Source: Halobellus captivus (GTDB taxonomy: Archaea > Halobacteriota > Halobacteria > Halobacteriales > Haloferacaceae). From it: a DNA stretch of 64,000 bases. A program made the translations under genes and the position numbers. Every line of letters starts with the position of its first letter. Within the stretch, counting starts at the first letter, position 1. The notes under the pieces were generated by a model, which saw nothing but the letters and a program-made list of their open reading frames with translations, did not search any database and was not told the origin of the DNA. Of this stretch, positions 18,206-26,529 are shown piece after piece. The stretch is from positions 117,495-181,494 of the forward strand of contig NZ_RDQE01000007.1 of assembly GCF_003697845.1 (NCBI RefSeq), given 5' to 3'.

Positions 18206-18766
18206 ATGGACGACCCGAAGGACACGATCACGATAGAGAACGTCGTCGCCTCTACCGGGATCGGACAGGAACTCGACCTCCAGAGCGTCGCGATGGACCT
18301 CGAGGGCGCGGACTACGACCCGGAACAGTTCCCCGGGCTCGTCTACCGGACCGCGGACCCGAAGTCGGCGGCGCTCATCTTCCGCTCCGGGAAGATCGTC
18401 TGTACCGGCGCGAACTCGACGGAGGCGGTCCACGAGAGCCTCGGCATCGTCTTCGAGAAGCTCCGCGCCCTCGACATCCCGATCGAGGACGATCCCGAGA
18501 TCACGGTCCAGAACATCGTGACCTCCGCGGACCTCGGCGAGAGCCTCAACCTCAACGCGATCGCCATCGGGCTCGGACTGGAGCACATCGAGTACGAGCC
18601 GGAGCAGTTCCCCGGGCTCGTCTACCGGATCGACGAACCCGACGTCGTCGCGCTCCTCTTCGGCAGCGGCAAGCTCGTCGTCACCGGGGGCACCGATCCG
18701 GCGGACGCGGCCGCCGCCATGGACGTGATCGTCGAGGAGCTGTCGGGACTCGGTCTCCTCGAGTGA
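18206..18766 (+). CDS. tbp: TATA-box-binding protein
   Basis: 186 aa, the archaeal length. Two direct repeats of the saddle fold are obvious: IENVVASTGIGQELDL with EQFPGLVYR and GKIVCTGANS, then VQNIVTSADLGESLNL with EQFPGLVYR and GKLVVTGGTD. It binds the TATA box and recruits TFB and RNA polymerase. The C-terminal tail is short and only mildly acidic. Haloarchaea often have several TBP copies; this one lies with core genes and has full core composition. A TFB gene is also in the window but 37 kb away. Confidence 0.97.
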   Translation: MDDPKDTITIENVVASTGIGQELDLQSVAMDLEGADYDPEQFPGLVYRTADPKSAALIFRSGKIVCTGANSTEAVHESLGIVFEKLRALDIPIEDDPEITVQNIVTSADLGESLNLNAIAIGLGLEHIEYEPEQFPGLVYRIDEPDVVALLFGSGKLVVTGGTDPADAAAAMDVIVEELSGLGLLE

Positions 18767-18819
18767 ACTCGGCCGCCGGATCCCGTCGGTCCTTTTAGCC
18801 TCCGCCGCCTACGCCGGGT

Positions 18820-19179
18820 ATGTCCGCTCAGACGGCCACGCCGCTGTCGGTGTTGGTGACGACCCTGCTCTTCGCGCTGTTCCTCTCCGTCACCGCCCAC
18901 GTGGCCGCCCGCAACGTCCTCGGCGACGTCGACCCGCGGCGCGCGCTGTACGTCGGGCCGCTCCCCGCCGCCGTCAGCGTCGTCGGCGGCGGATTCGCCG
19001 TCCCGGCAGCGGTGACCGTGACGGTCGCGTTCGCCCTCGACGCCGTCATGTTCCGGTGGAGCTACGAGCAGCCGCCGCGGGTCGTCGCGGTGATGACCGT
19101 CATCCACGCCGCCGTCACGATCCTCGTCGGCGTCGTTCTGGGCGGGATCGCGCTGCTGCTCTCGACGCGCCCGGCCTGA
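18820..19179 (+). CDS. Small haloarchaeal membrane protein
   Basis: 119 aa with three to four hydrophobic segments: VLVTTLLFALFLSVTAHVAA, a Gly/Val-rich AAVSVVGGGFAVPAAVTVTVAFA stretch and a final VVAVMTVIHAAVTILVGVV. The family is not recognised with certainty. It lies between tbp and the helicase gene, convergent with the latter (21 bp apart). No residues suggest a transport or enzyme role. Confidence 0.7.
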   Translation: MSAQTATPLSVLVTTLLFALFLSVTAHVAARNVLGDVDPRRALYVGPLPAAVSVVGGGFAVPAAVTVTVAFALDAVMFRWSYEQPPRVVAVMTVIHAAVTILVGVVLGGIALLLSTRPA

Positions 19180-19200
19180 CCGAGTCCGGGAAGCGACCGT

Positions 19201-21390
19201 TCACGGCCGCGGCGGCGATCCTTCGTAGGCGTCGTGGTCGCCGTAGAAGTTCAACATCGCGAACTTCAGCTTCCCGGGATCGACGTCGAGCAGCTCCTCG
19301 CGTTCCTCCGGCGGAAACGCGCCCCGCACTGAGTACTTCCCCATGTCGGCGGTCGTGTACCGCCGGTCGGCGAGGATCCGGACGCCGAAGTCCTCCGGGC
19401 CGCGGACCACCCGCCCGAGCGCCTGCCGCGTCTTCCGAACCGTCGGGATCTCGACGGCGTACGCCCAGCCGGGGTCGCGAGCGCGGTCACGGTCGGCGAA
19501 CGCCCGCTCGTAGGCGTCCTGAACCGCCTCCATCCGGTCGGAGAGGTGCGGGTACGGGACGCCCACCACGACGACCGTGCGAGCGTCGTCGCCGTCGAAG
19601 CTCACTCCCTCCGCGAGCGTCCCCCACAGGGAGGTGAAGAGCGCGGCGTCGTCGCTCGAGACGAACCGCCGCCGCAGTTCCTCCTCGTCCTCCCCCGACC
19701 CGTCGAGGGACAGCGAGCCGAGGTCCGCGCCGGCGAGCCCGCCGTCGCCGCCGAGCCGCTCGTAGTAGCGTTCGGCCTCCCCGTACGACGGGAAGAAGAC
19801 GAGGGTGTTCCCCGGGGTGAACCGGATCGCGTCGCGGAGCAGCTCGGCGACCGCCCCCTGCGTCTCCGGGTCGTTCCGCTCGGAGGCGAAGAGCGGGGGC
19901 GTGTCGACCGCGAACGTCCGTCGGTTCTCGGTCGGATACCCCATCCCGTACGCGAGGGTGGCGACGTCCTCCAGGCCGAGCACGTCCTCGGTCACGTCGA
20001 AGGGTCGGAGCGTCGCGCTCATCAACACCGAGGCGGCCACCTCCTCGAACAGCGCCGAGGTGACCGAACGGGGGATACACGTGTACAGCTCGGCGCGGCC
20101 GTACACCTCGTCGGTGCCACCGTCGCGCCGCACGGAGACGACCGGATACTGGCCGAGCGCGGTCCCCTCCTCCATCCACGTCGAGACGAACCGGGCGGCC
20201 TGGAGGGTCCGACACTCCGCTCGGCTCGTCGCCTCGCCCTCGCGGTAGGCGCGCTCGTACTCCTCGTCCATCGCCTTCCCTAGCTGGATCGCGAGTTCGA
20301 GTTCGGGGTCTATCCCGCGGCCCTGGTACCGGTCGAGGAACGCGAGCGTGAGGTCGTCGCGGCGGTCGTCGTTGGCGACCGGAACGTCCTCCCAGCCCTC
20401 GCCGACGGACTCGCGTGAACCGAACCCGAGCGCGCCGTCGTACGCGTCGACGAGGGCGTCACGGAACGCCGAGAGCACGTTCTCGGCGGGCTCGGACCGG
20501 GAGTCGTCGCTGTCGGAGAGCTCCTCGAGGGCGGCGTCGAGGGTGTTCTCGGTGAGCGACCGGGAGGCGTGCTCGCGGGCGGCGTCCTCGACGTTGTGCG
20601 CCTCGTCGAACACGGTGACTATCTCCGAGGGGTCGCGGTCGATCCACCGGAAGAACTGCTCGCGGATGTTCGGATCGAGCAGGTGGTGGTAGTTGCAGAC
20701 GACGAGGTCGACCCCCTCCATTCCCTCCTTCAACAGCTCGTAGCCACAGAGGTCGCGCTCCTCCGCGTAGTCGTAGACGTCCTCCGGCGTCCGCACGTCG
20801 TCGAAGAGCCACTCGAAGAAGCCGTCCGTGTCCTGAGTCAGGTTGTTCCGGTAGCGCTCACAGACGTTGGTCGCCTCGAACTCGTCGAGCTCCTCCTCGA
20901 GGTCGTCAAGCTCGTCCATGACTGCCTCGCGGGCCTCGGCGGCCCCGGCGTCGCCCTCGCGGCTCTCCGAGAGTAACTCGCGTTGCCGCTGCTCGAGTTC
21001 GAGTTTCTCCGACTCCGTCTCCACCATCGATCGGGTGGCGTCCCGGAGGGTCTGACACTCCTGGTAGTCGACCCCGATGTGACACATCGACGACTTCCCC
21101 TTGAACACGACCGCCCGGATCGGCTCGGTCCGGGTGATCGCCCGGGCGTCCTCGACGAACTGGCGCATCTGCTGGTGGACGTTCGTCGTGATGACGACGG
21201 TTCGGTCGTTCTCGCGCGCGTGCTCGAGCGCGGGCACGAGAGCGGAGAGAGTCTTCCCCGTCCCCGGCGCGCCCTCGAACAGCACGTCCTGGCCCCGAGA
21301 GAGCGCGTTGGCGACCCGGTCCATCGCCTCGCGCTGGTTCGGGTACGGCTCCTCGTACGGGAAGAACCGCAGGTGCGGCGACTCTGACAC
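19201..21390 (-). CDS. XPD/Rad3-like superfamily 2 DNA helicase
   Basis: 729 aa from the GTG at 21390 (MSESPHLRFFPYEEPYPNQREAM); the longer frame to 21477 adds a non-conserved tail. Walker A GAPGTGKT is at residues 40-47, motif II is DEAH and motif VI QALGRVVRG. Four cysteines, in SSMCHIG, YQECQT, NVCERY and DLCGYE, are placed as in the iron-sulfur cluster domain of XPD and DinG helicases; an acidic coiled segment lies between the second and third. It should unwind DNA 5' to 3' in repair. The divergent neighbour is a small membrane protein. The minus-strand CTTTTCAC near 21413-21420 is a possible weak TATA element. Confidence 0.9.
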   Translation of the reverse strand: MSESPHLRFFPYEEPYPNQREAMDRVANALSRGQDVLFEGAPGTGKTLSALVPALEHARENDRTVVITTNVHQQMRQFVEDARAITRTEPIRAVVFKGKSSMCHIGVDYQECQTLRDATRSMVETESEKLELEQRQRELLSESREGDAGAAEAREAVMDELDDLEEELDEFEATNVCERYRNNLTQDTDGFFEWLFDDVRTPEDVYDYAEERDLCGYELLKEGMEGVDLVVCNYHHLLDPNIREQFFRWIDRDPSEIVTVFDEAHNVEDAAREHASRSLTENTLDAALEELSDSDDSRSEPAENVLSAFRDALVDAYDGALGFGSRESVGEGWEDVPVANDDRRDDLTLAFLDRYQGRGIDPELELAIQLGKAMDEEYERAYREGEATSRAECRTLQAARFVSTWMEEGTALGQYPVVSVRRDGGTDEVYGRAELYTCIPRSVTSALFEEVAASVLMSATLRPFDVTEDVLGLEDVATLAYGMGYPTENRRTFAVDTPPLFASERNDPETQGAVAELLRDAIRFTPGNTLVFFPSYGEAERYYERLGGDGGLAGADLGSLSLDGSGEDEEELRRRFVSSDDAALFTSLWGTLAEGVSFDGDDARTVVVVGVPYPHLSDRMEAVQDAYERAFADRDRARDPGWAYAVEIPTVRKTRQALGRVVRGPEDFGVRILADRRYTTADMGKYSVRGAFPPEEREELLDVDPGKLKFAMLNFYGDHDAYEGSPPRP

Positions 21391-21572
21391 GAGACTGGGT
21401 TCGTCGGCTCGGGTGAAAAGGAGTCGGGTGGCGGGGCGGAAGTGGTCGGCAGTGATCGAAAGCAAATAATTCCTCACGAAGTAGTTTCAACTAATATATA
21501 ATTGTTGGGGCTGAGTGCGCCGTGAACACATTTTACCGGCATCTATTACCGGATGTTCAGCGATAGAAGGGT

Positions 21573-22043
21573 ATGGCAACTGAAACCGCGACGACGACCG
21601 ACGTATCGACCGAGACCGGGGACTGGAAGGCCGGCGTCGCCGGCGGGCTCGGTGGGGGCCTCGTCTTCGGCGCGATGATGTCGATGATGACCCCTGGCGT
21701 CCTGCAGATGGCGATTCCGGCGATGTACGGCATCGAGGGTCCCGCCGGCGCCATCGGCTGGGCGATCCATCTGTCCCACGGCGCGATCCTCGGCGTTGTC
21801 TTCGCCGGGATCGCGGATCTGAAGCCGGGCCTCGGCGATTCGATCGGATCGAGTCTCGGCATCGGTGCGGGCTACGGCCTCCTCGTGTGGGTCGCGCTCG
21901 CGGTGATCGTGATGCCGATCTGGCTGGGCGCCGTCGGCTTCCCGGGTGCGCCGCCGCTGCCGAACGTCGGCGTCGAGAGCCTCGTCGGTCACGTCGTCTA
22001 CGGGACGGTCCTCGGCGGCGTCTACTCGACGCTCGCAAACTGA
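21573..22043 (+). CDS. Haloarchaeal membrane protein, DUF6789-like
   Basis: 156 aa. After a polar Thr-rich start come four membrane segments (VAGGLGGGLVFGAMMSMM, IGWAIHLSHGAILGVVFAGI, GAGYGLLVWVALAVIVMP, LVGHVVYGTVLGGVYS). The pattern of paired small residues and His (HLSHG, GHVVYG) matches the haloarchaeal DUF6789-type proteins, though the family name is from memory. Function is unknown. Own promoter likely; the next gene starts 54 bp on. Confidence 0.7.
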   Translation: MATETATTTDVSTETGDWKAGVAGGLGGGLVFGAMMSMMTPGVLQMAIPAMYGIEGPAGAIGWAIHLSHGAILGVVFAGIADLKPGLGDSIGSSLGIGAGYGLLVWVALAVIVMPIWLGAVGFPGAPPLPNVGVESLVGHVVYGTVLGGVYSTLAN

Positions 22044-22096
22044 GGGACGTACTACCCCGGTTTTTAAGCCCGCGGCGACGAGCAGCGTAGCAACGA

Positions 22097-22597
22097 ATGT
22101 TCGACGAGATCCTCGAGAAGTTCGAGGGGTCACCGAGCCAGCAGGCGGTCATCCGGCTGTTCCTGGAGCGCGGCTTCTCCGTCAACGAGGAGGGGCGGGT
22201 CGTCTCCGGCGGGATCGAGATCCCGTACACGGGGATCGCGCGCGAGCTCGACGTCGACCGGCGCGTCGTCGACTCCACGACCGACGCGATCCTCGACGAT
22301 CCGGAGCTGAAACGCATCTTCACCAACATCTCGTCGATCCCGAGTCTGATGGATCTGGCTCCCGTCCTCGATCTCACGGTCCTCACGATCGAAGTCGCCG
22401 CCGCCGACGAGGCGGGGATCGTCGCCGAAGTCACCGGGATCCTCGCGGATCACGACGTCCCGATCCGACAGGTGCTGAGCGACGACCCCGAGTTCACCGA
22501 CGACCCCAAGCTGTACGTGATCACCGACGCCGAGCTTCCCGGCGAACTGCTCGTCGAGATCCGTGAGCTTGGGTACGTCCGCCGCGTCGGTTTCTGA
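22097..22597 (+). CDS. Predicted regulator of amino acid metabolism with ACT domain (COG2150)
   Basis: 166 aa. The first half is a helix-turn-helix-like region (QQAVIRLFLERGFSVNE, then YTGIARELDVDRRVVDSTTDAIL). The second half is an ACT domain (LTIEVAAADEAGIVAEVTGILADHDVPIRQVL), the fold that binds amino acids. This layout is that of COG2150, widespread in archaea. It likely senses an amino acid and controls transcription. GTTTTTAAG at about 22059-22067 is a candidate TATA box. It lies upstream of radA with a separate promoter between. Confidence 0.85.
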   Translation: MFDEILEKFEGSPSQQAVIRLFLERGFSVNEEGRVVSGGIEIPYTGIARELDVDRRVVDSTTDAILDDPELKRIFTNISSIPSLMDLAPVLDLTVLTIEVAAADEAGIVAEVTGILADHDVPIRQVLSDDPEFTDDPKLYVITDAELPGELLVEIRELGYVRRVGF

Positions 22598-22634
22598 GTC
22601 GGCCCAGCATGCGGAGACCGTGACCGACGCGTCC

Positions 22635-22699
22635 CGAATTTCACTTTCACTTGGGTGTTAACCAGGGTTTATATCCGAAGCCGCACAAGCCGGGTGTAC
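22635..22699 (+). promoter_or_regulatory. radA promoter with TTTCACTTTCACTT element
   Basis: A CGAATTTCACTTTCACTTGG element (22635-22654) stands upstream of a TATA box (TTTATA, 22668-22673), and the ATG follows at 22700. The TATA-to-ATG distance (30 bp from TATA at 22670) fixes the RadA start as MPEDEL. The same CGAATTTCACTTTC core precedes the gene at 48103. Confidence 0.7.
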
Positions 22700-23731
22700 A
22701 TGCCTGAAGACGAACTCGAGGACCTCCCAGGAGTCGGCCCGGCGACCGCGGACAAGCTCGTCGAGAACGGATTCGAGAGCTATCAGTCGATCGCGGTGGC
22801 GAGCCCCGGCGAGATGTCGAACACGGCCGACATCGGCGAGTCGTCCGCCTCGGACATCATCAACGCCGCGCGCGACGCGGCCGACGTCGGCGGGTTCGAG
22901 ACGGGGGCGACCGTGCTCGAACGACGCCAGGAGATCGGCAAGCTCTCCTGGCAGATCGAGGAGGTCGACGACCTCCTCGGCGGCGGCATCGAGACCCAGT
23001 CGATCACCGAGGTGTACGGCGAGTTCGGGTCCGGCAAGTCGCAGGTGACCCACCAGATGGCCGTCAACGTACAACTGTCCCACGAGAACGGCGGGCTCGA
23101 CGGCGGCTGTATCTTCGTCGACTCCGAGGACACCTTCCGTCCCGAGCGGATCGACGACATGGTCCGTGGCCTCGACGACGAGATCCTCGCGGACGAGATG
23201 GAACGACGCGAAGTCGAGGGGACGCCGGACGACGAGGAGGCGATGGAGGAGCTGATCGCCGCGTTCCTCGACCAGATCCACGTCGCGAAGGCGTTCAACT
23301 CCAACCACCAGATCCTGCTGGCCGAGAAGGCCAAGGAGCTCGCGGGCGAACACGAGGAGAGCGAGTGGCCCATCCGGATCGTCTGCGTGGACTCGCTGAC
23401 CGCGCACTTCCGCGCCGAGTACGTCGGCCGGGGGGAGCTCGCGGACCGCCAACAGAAGCTCAACAAACACCTCCACGACCTGATGCGGATCGGCGACCTG
23501 TTCAACACCGCCATCCTCGTCACCAATCAGGTCGCGTCGAACCCCGACTCCTACTTCGGCGACCCGACCCAGGCGATCGGCGGCAACATCCTCGGACACG
23601 CCTCCACGTTCCGGATGTACCTCCGCAAGTCGAAGGGGAACAAGCGGATCGTCCGGCTCGTCGACGCGCCGAACCTCGCCGACGGCGAGGCCGTGATGCG
23701 CGTCCAGGGCGAGGGACTGAAACCGGAGTGA
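22700..23731 (+). CDS. radA: DNA repair and recombination protein RadA
   Basis: 343 aa. An N-terminal helix-hairpin-helix domain ([20 protein letters not shown]) is followed by the RecA core: Walker [10 protein letters not shown] at 107-115 and Walker [14 protein letters not shown]. The L2 region ([20 protein letters not shown]) and the end [16 protein letters not shown] are typical. RadA forms filaments on single-stranded DNA and drives strand exchange. An upstream in-frame ATG (22655) is rejected since it lies before the TATA box. The promoter element suggests control by DNA damage, which is inference. Confidence 0.97.
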   Translation: MPEDELEDLPGVGPATADKLVENGFESYQSIAVASPGEMSNTADIGESSASDIINAARDAADVGGFETGATVLERRQEIGKLSWQIEEVDDLLGGGIETQSITEVYGEFGSGKSQVTHQMAVNVQLSHENGGLDGGCIFVDSEDTFRPERIDDMVRGLDDEILADEMERREVEGTPDDEEAMEELIAAFLDQIHVAKAFNSNHQILLAEKAKELAGEHEESEWPIRIVCVDSLTAHFRAEYVGRGELADRQQKLNKHLHDLMRIGDLFNTAILVTNQVASNPDSYFGDPTQAIGGNILGHASTFRMYLRKSKGNKRIVRLVDAPNLADGEAVMRVQGEGLKPE

Positions 23732-24149
23732 CCGCGGCGGTCGTCCCCGGGTAGCCCGTCATCCGCCGTTTCGCTTCGAGACGTCGTCGGCATCCGGTGT
23801 ACGAACGTCAAGTTCCCAGTACAGCGGTCGTATCGTCCGTTACTCGCCGATCTACCGGATCTCGCATCCTGACACCGAATTCTCGATCGGCAATATTCGC
23901 ATGAAGGCGTCGCGGCCGGCGTGACGGCGGTCGATCGCCGCCGTTCCTCCAGGAATATAGAATAAATTACACTATATCCGATCGGTTTCTCCGCAACGAT
24001 TGCCAAACGATCGGCGAGAATACGTCCTTAAACACCATAGTGTTGTCCTTATATCTGACATTGGCTGTATTATCAAAGATATTTCTTGTGAAACTCAACT
24101 CGAACGTTTATATATTCGTGATACCCGACCGGGAGACGTGATTCAACAC
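23732..24149. other. Intergenic region upstream of the ammonium transporter
   Basis: About 420 bp, AT-rich in its second half. AACACCATAGTGTT (24032-24045) is a small inverted repeat with a 4-base centre, and GTTTATATATTCG (about 24106-24118) is a strong TATA candidate. The expected transcript would start near 24135. No gene is supported. Confidence 0.5.
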
Positions 24150-24212
24150 ATGAACGCGGATAAATCGAATCGTATGGTAGACGTACGTTTAGTTGAGGTG
24201 CGTTCGACGTGA
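24150..24212 (+). CDS. Possible 20-codon upstream ORF overlapping amt
   Basis: From the ATG at 24150 a 20-residue frame ([20 protein letters not shown]) ends in TGA at 24210-24212, which overlaps the GTG start of the transporter (24209-24211) as GTGA. The TATA box near 24107 would place the transcript start just before this ATG. Such overlaps couple translation in haloarchaeal operons. Whether the peptide is made is unknown; the overlap may be chance. Confidence 0.35.
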   Translation: MNADKSNRMVDVRLVEVRST

Positions 24213-25885
24213 CGACCGGCGTCCTCGCGAGCATCGATCCGAGCGTGCTCGCGGAAGGGGTGAACCTGATGTGGGTCGCGGTGGTGTGTTTCCTCATCTT
24301 CTTCATGCACGCCGGCTTCGCGATGCTCGAGGCGGGGCAGGTACGTGCGAAGAACGTCGCGAACCAGCTCACGAAGAACCTGCTCACGTGGAGCGTCGGC
24401 GTCCTCGTGTACTTCCTGGTCGGCTTCGGGATCGAGGGCGTCGCCGGCGGCGGCGGCTTCTCCTCGGCCGCGGCGCTCGGCGACGGTAGCTGGGTCAACA
24501 GCTGGCTGTTCGGCGCCGTCTTCGCGATGACGGCGGCGACCATCGTCTCCGGAGCGGTGGCCGGCCGGGCCAAGCTCCGCGCGTACGTCGGGTACACGAT
24601 CGCCCTCTCCGCGGTCATCTACCCCGTCGTCGCGGGCGTCACCTGGGGCGGCGGCTTCCTCGGCGGGGCGGGACTCGGATTCACCGACTTCGCGGGCGGA
24701 ATGATCGTCCACGGGGTCGGCGGCATCGCCGGTCTCACCGCGGCGTACGTGATCGGTCCGCGCATGGACCGCTACGGCGACGACGGCTCCACGAACGTCA
24801 TCCCCGGTCACTCGATGACGTTCGCGGTGCTCGGCACGCTGGTTCTGGCGTTCGGCTGGTACGGCTTCAACGTCGGCACGACCGCCACCGTGTTCGCCGT
24901 CGAAAACGGCGAGCTCGCGCTCGGCGGGTACGCCGCCGTCGGCCGCGTCTCGCTGGCGACGACGCTCGGCATGGCCGCGGGCGGAGTCGGCGCGGCGCTC
25001 GCCTCGCTGTACCTCTCGAAGAAGGTCGACACGCTGTACGTCGCGAACGGCCTGCTCGCCGGCCTCGTCGGGGTGACGGGGATCGCGAACCTCGTCACGT
25101 GGTGGGGAGCCATCCTGGTCGCGCTCGTCTGCGGCCTCCAGCTCCCGCTCGTGTTCGACTTCGTCTCCGACCGGATGAAGATCGACGACGTCTGTGCGGT
25201 GTTCCCCGTCCACGGCTCCGCGGGCGTCATCGGCGTGCTCGCGCTGCCGTTCGTTCACGTCGACGGCTTCTCCACGAGCCTCCTCGTCTCGCAGGTGATC
25301 GGCGTCGCCGTCATCACGGTCTGGACGGTCGCCGCGACCGCCGCCGTCTTCGGCGCGTTCAAGGCTATCGGCCAGGCCCGCGTCACGCCCGAGCACGAAC
25401 GCGACGGGCTCGACGTCAGCGAACACGGCGTCGAGACGTACCCCGAGTTCGGCAAGCCCTCGGTCACCACCGACGGCGGCCGCGTGGTCGACACCACGAC
25501 CGACGACTCCCCGCGCGCCGACGGCGGCGAGGAGGCGGGCGCGGAGATCAAGATGGTCACCGCGGTCGTCCGCCCCGACAAGCTCGGCGCCATCAAGCAG
25601 GCGCTCGCGGAGGTCAACGCGCCCTCGCTCACCGTGACCAACGTCTCGGGTCGCGGCTCACAACCCGCGAAGACGGGCCAGTGGCGCGGCGAGGAGTTCA
25701 CCGTCGACCTCCACCAGAAGGTGAAGATCGAGGTCGTCGTCGCCGACATCCCGGCCGACGAGGTCGCGGACGCGATCGCCGACGCCGCCAAGACCGGCGA
25801 GCCCGGCGACGGCAAGGTCTTCGTCATGCCCGTCGAGGACGCGCTGCAGGTCCGTACCGGCACGACCGGCCCGGAGGCGGTGTAG
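24209..25885 (+). CDS. amt: Ammonium transporter fused to a C-terminal PII domain
   Basis: 558 aa from a GTG; an in-frame TGA at 24194 leaves no earlier start. Residues 1 to about 415 form an Amt channel with eleven hydrophobic segments, the two pore histidines in MIVHGVGG and FPVHGSAG, and the C-terminal [19 protein letters not shown]. After a polar linker, residues 445-558 are a complete PII (GlnB/GlnK) domain: [17 protein letters not shown], a T-loop, [19 protein letters not shown] and VRTG. The T-loop Tyr that is uridylylated in enteric PII is Phe here (WRGEEF). The fusion would let ADP/ATP and 2-oxoglutarate gate ammonium entry within one chain. No separate glnK lies nearby. Confidence 0.93.
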   Translation: MTTGVLASIDPSVLAEGVNLMWVAVVCFLIFFMHAGFAMLEAGQVRAKNVANQLTKNLLTWSVGVLVYFLVGFGIEGVAGGGGFSSAAALGDGSWVNSWLFGAVFAMTAATIVSGAVAGRAKLRAYVGYTIALSAVIYPVVAGVTWGGGFLGGAGLGFTDFAGGMIVHGVGGIAGLTAAYVIGPRMDRYGDDGSTNVIPGHSMTFAVLGTLVLAFGWYGFNVGTTATVFAVENGELALGGYAAVGRVSLATTLGMAAGGVGAALASLYLSKKVDTLYVANGLLAGLVGVTGIANLVTWWGAILVALVCGLQLPLVFDFVSDRMKIDDVCAVFPVHGSAGVIGVLALPFVHVDGFSTSLLVSQVIGVAVITVWTVAATAAVFGAFKAIGQARVTPEHERDGLDVSEHGVETYPEFGKPSVTTDGGRVVDTTTDDSPRADGGEEAGAEIKMVTAVVRPDKLGAIKQALAEVNAPSLTVTNVSGRGSQPAKTGQWRGEEFTVDLHQKVKIEVVVADIPADEVADAIADAAKTGEPGDGKVFVMPVEDALQVRTGTTGPEAV

Positions 25886-25975
25886 ACGGCGGGTCGCGGC
25901 GGCTTTCGTACGGGGCGACTCCCCCGCGACACACGACCGACCAACGCTTTTCTCCTTGCCGTCGCCACGTACCGC

Positions 25976-26431
25976 ATGGTCTCAGAGACTCGGCTGTACG
26001 GCGCGGCGATCGCGTTCGCCTCCGGCGGCTACTCGCTCGCGAGCGCGCTCGGGGCGACGCGGATGACGGCGACCGCGTGGCTCATGATCGGGCTCGGCGT
26101 CGTGGTCGTCGTCCACGGCGCCATCCTCCTCGCGCCGACCGTTCCGCTCGACGATCCGACGAGCGGGGGGCTGATGCTCGCGTACGCCGTCGTCATGCTC
26201 GCCAACCAGGCGGCGCTGGCGACCGGCATCACGAGCGGAATGACCGGAGGCGACGTGGACAGGGAGGGCATGAACGGCGGAGCGATGGGTGATGGGGGCG
26301 GCACGATGGGAGGCATGGGCGGCGACGCGACGATGACCGCGGCGATGCCGTGGGACCTCGGAATGGTCGTGCTCGCGCTGCTCATGCTGGCCAGCGGCGT
26401 GATAATGCTCCGCGGCGACGACCGTATGTAG
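25976..26431 (+). CDS. Small membrane protein with Gly/Met-rich loop
   Basis: 151 aa. Four hydrophobic segments are visible (LYGAAIAFASGGYSLASAL, WLMIGLGVVVVVHGAILLA, LMLAYAVVMLANQAALATG, MVVLALLMLASGVIMLRG). Between the third and fourth is a loop rich in Gly and Met (MNGGAMGDGGGTMGGMGG). Met-rich loops sometimes bind copper, but nothing else here supports that. The family is not recognised. Confidence 0.65.
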   Translation: MVSETRLYGAAIAFASGGYSLASALGATRMTATAWLMIGLGVVVVVHGAILLAPTVPLDDPTSGGLMLAYAVVMLANQAALATGITSGMTGGDVDREGMNGGAMGDGGGTMGGMGGDATMTAAMPWDLGMVVLALLMLASGVIMLRGDDRM

Positions 26432-26451
26432 GCGAACGGAGGCGACCCCGT

Positions 26452-26519
26452 CCGACTCGGTAACGCCTCTTCACGGCGCGGTCGACCGACTCGGTAACAC
26501 CTTTCCACGGGGCGGTCGA
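26452..26519 (+). repeat. 34-bp tandem duplication at the hemL promoter
   Basis: Two adjacent 34-bp copies (26452-26485 and 26486-26519), both starting CCGACTCGGTAAC and ending GCGGTCGA, differ at four positions. The second copy covers the -30 region of hemL, with AACACCTTTCC as a weak TATA candidate, so the promoter itself appears duplicated. Confidence 0.85.
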
Positions 26520-26529
26520 ACCGCCACGC

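Noticed and set aside
17764-18236. Open frames upstream of tbp
   Set aside because: AT-rich, Ser/Arg-rich products, overlap with the tbp promoter and start; no homology recognised.
26452-26519. Insertion-sequence ends at hemL
   Set aside because: The two 34-mers are direct, adjacent copies with no element between them.
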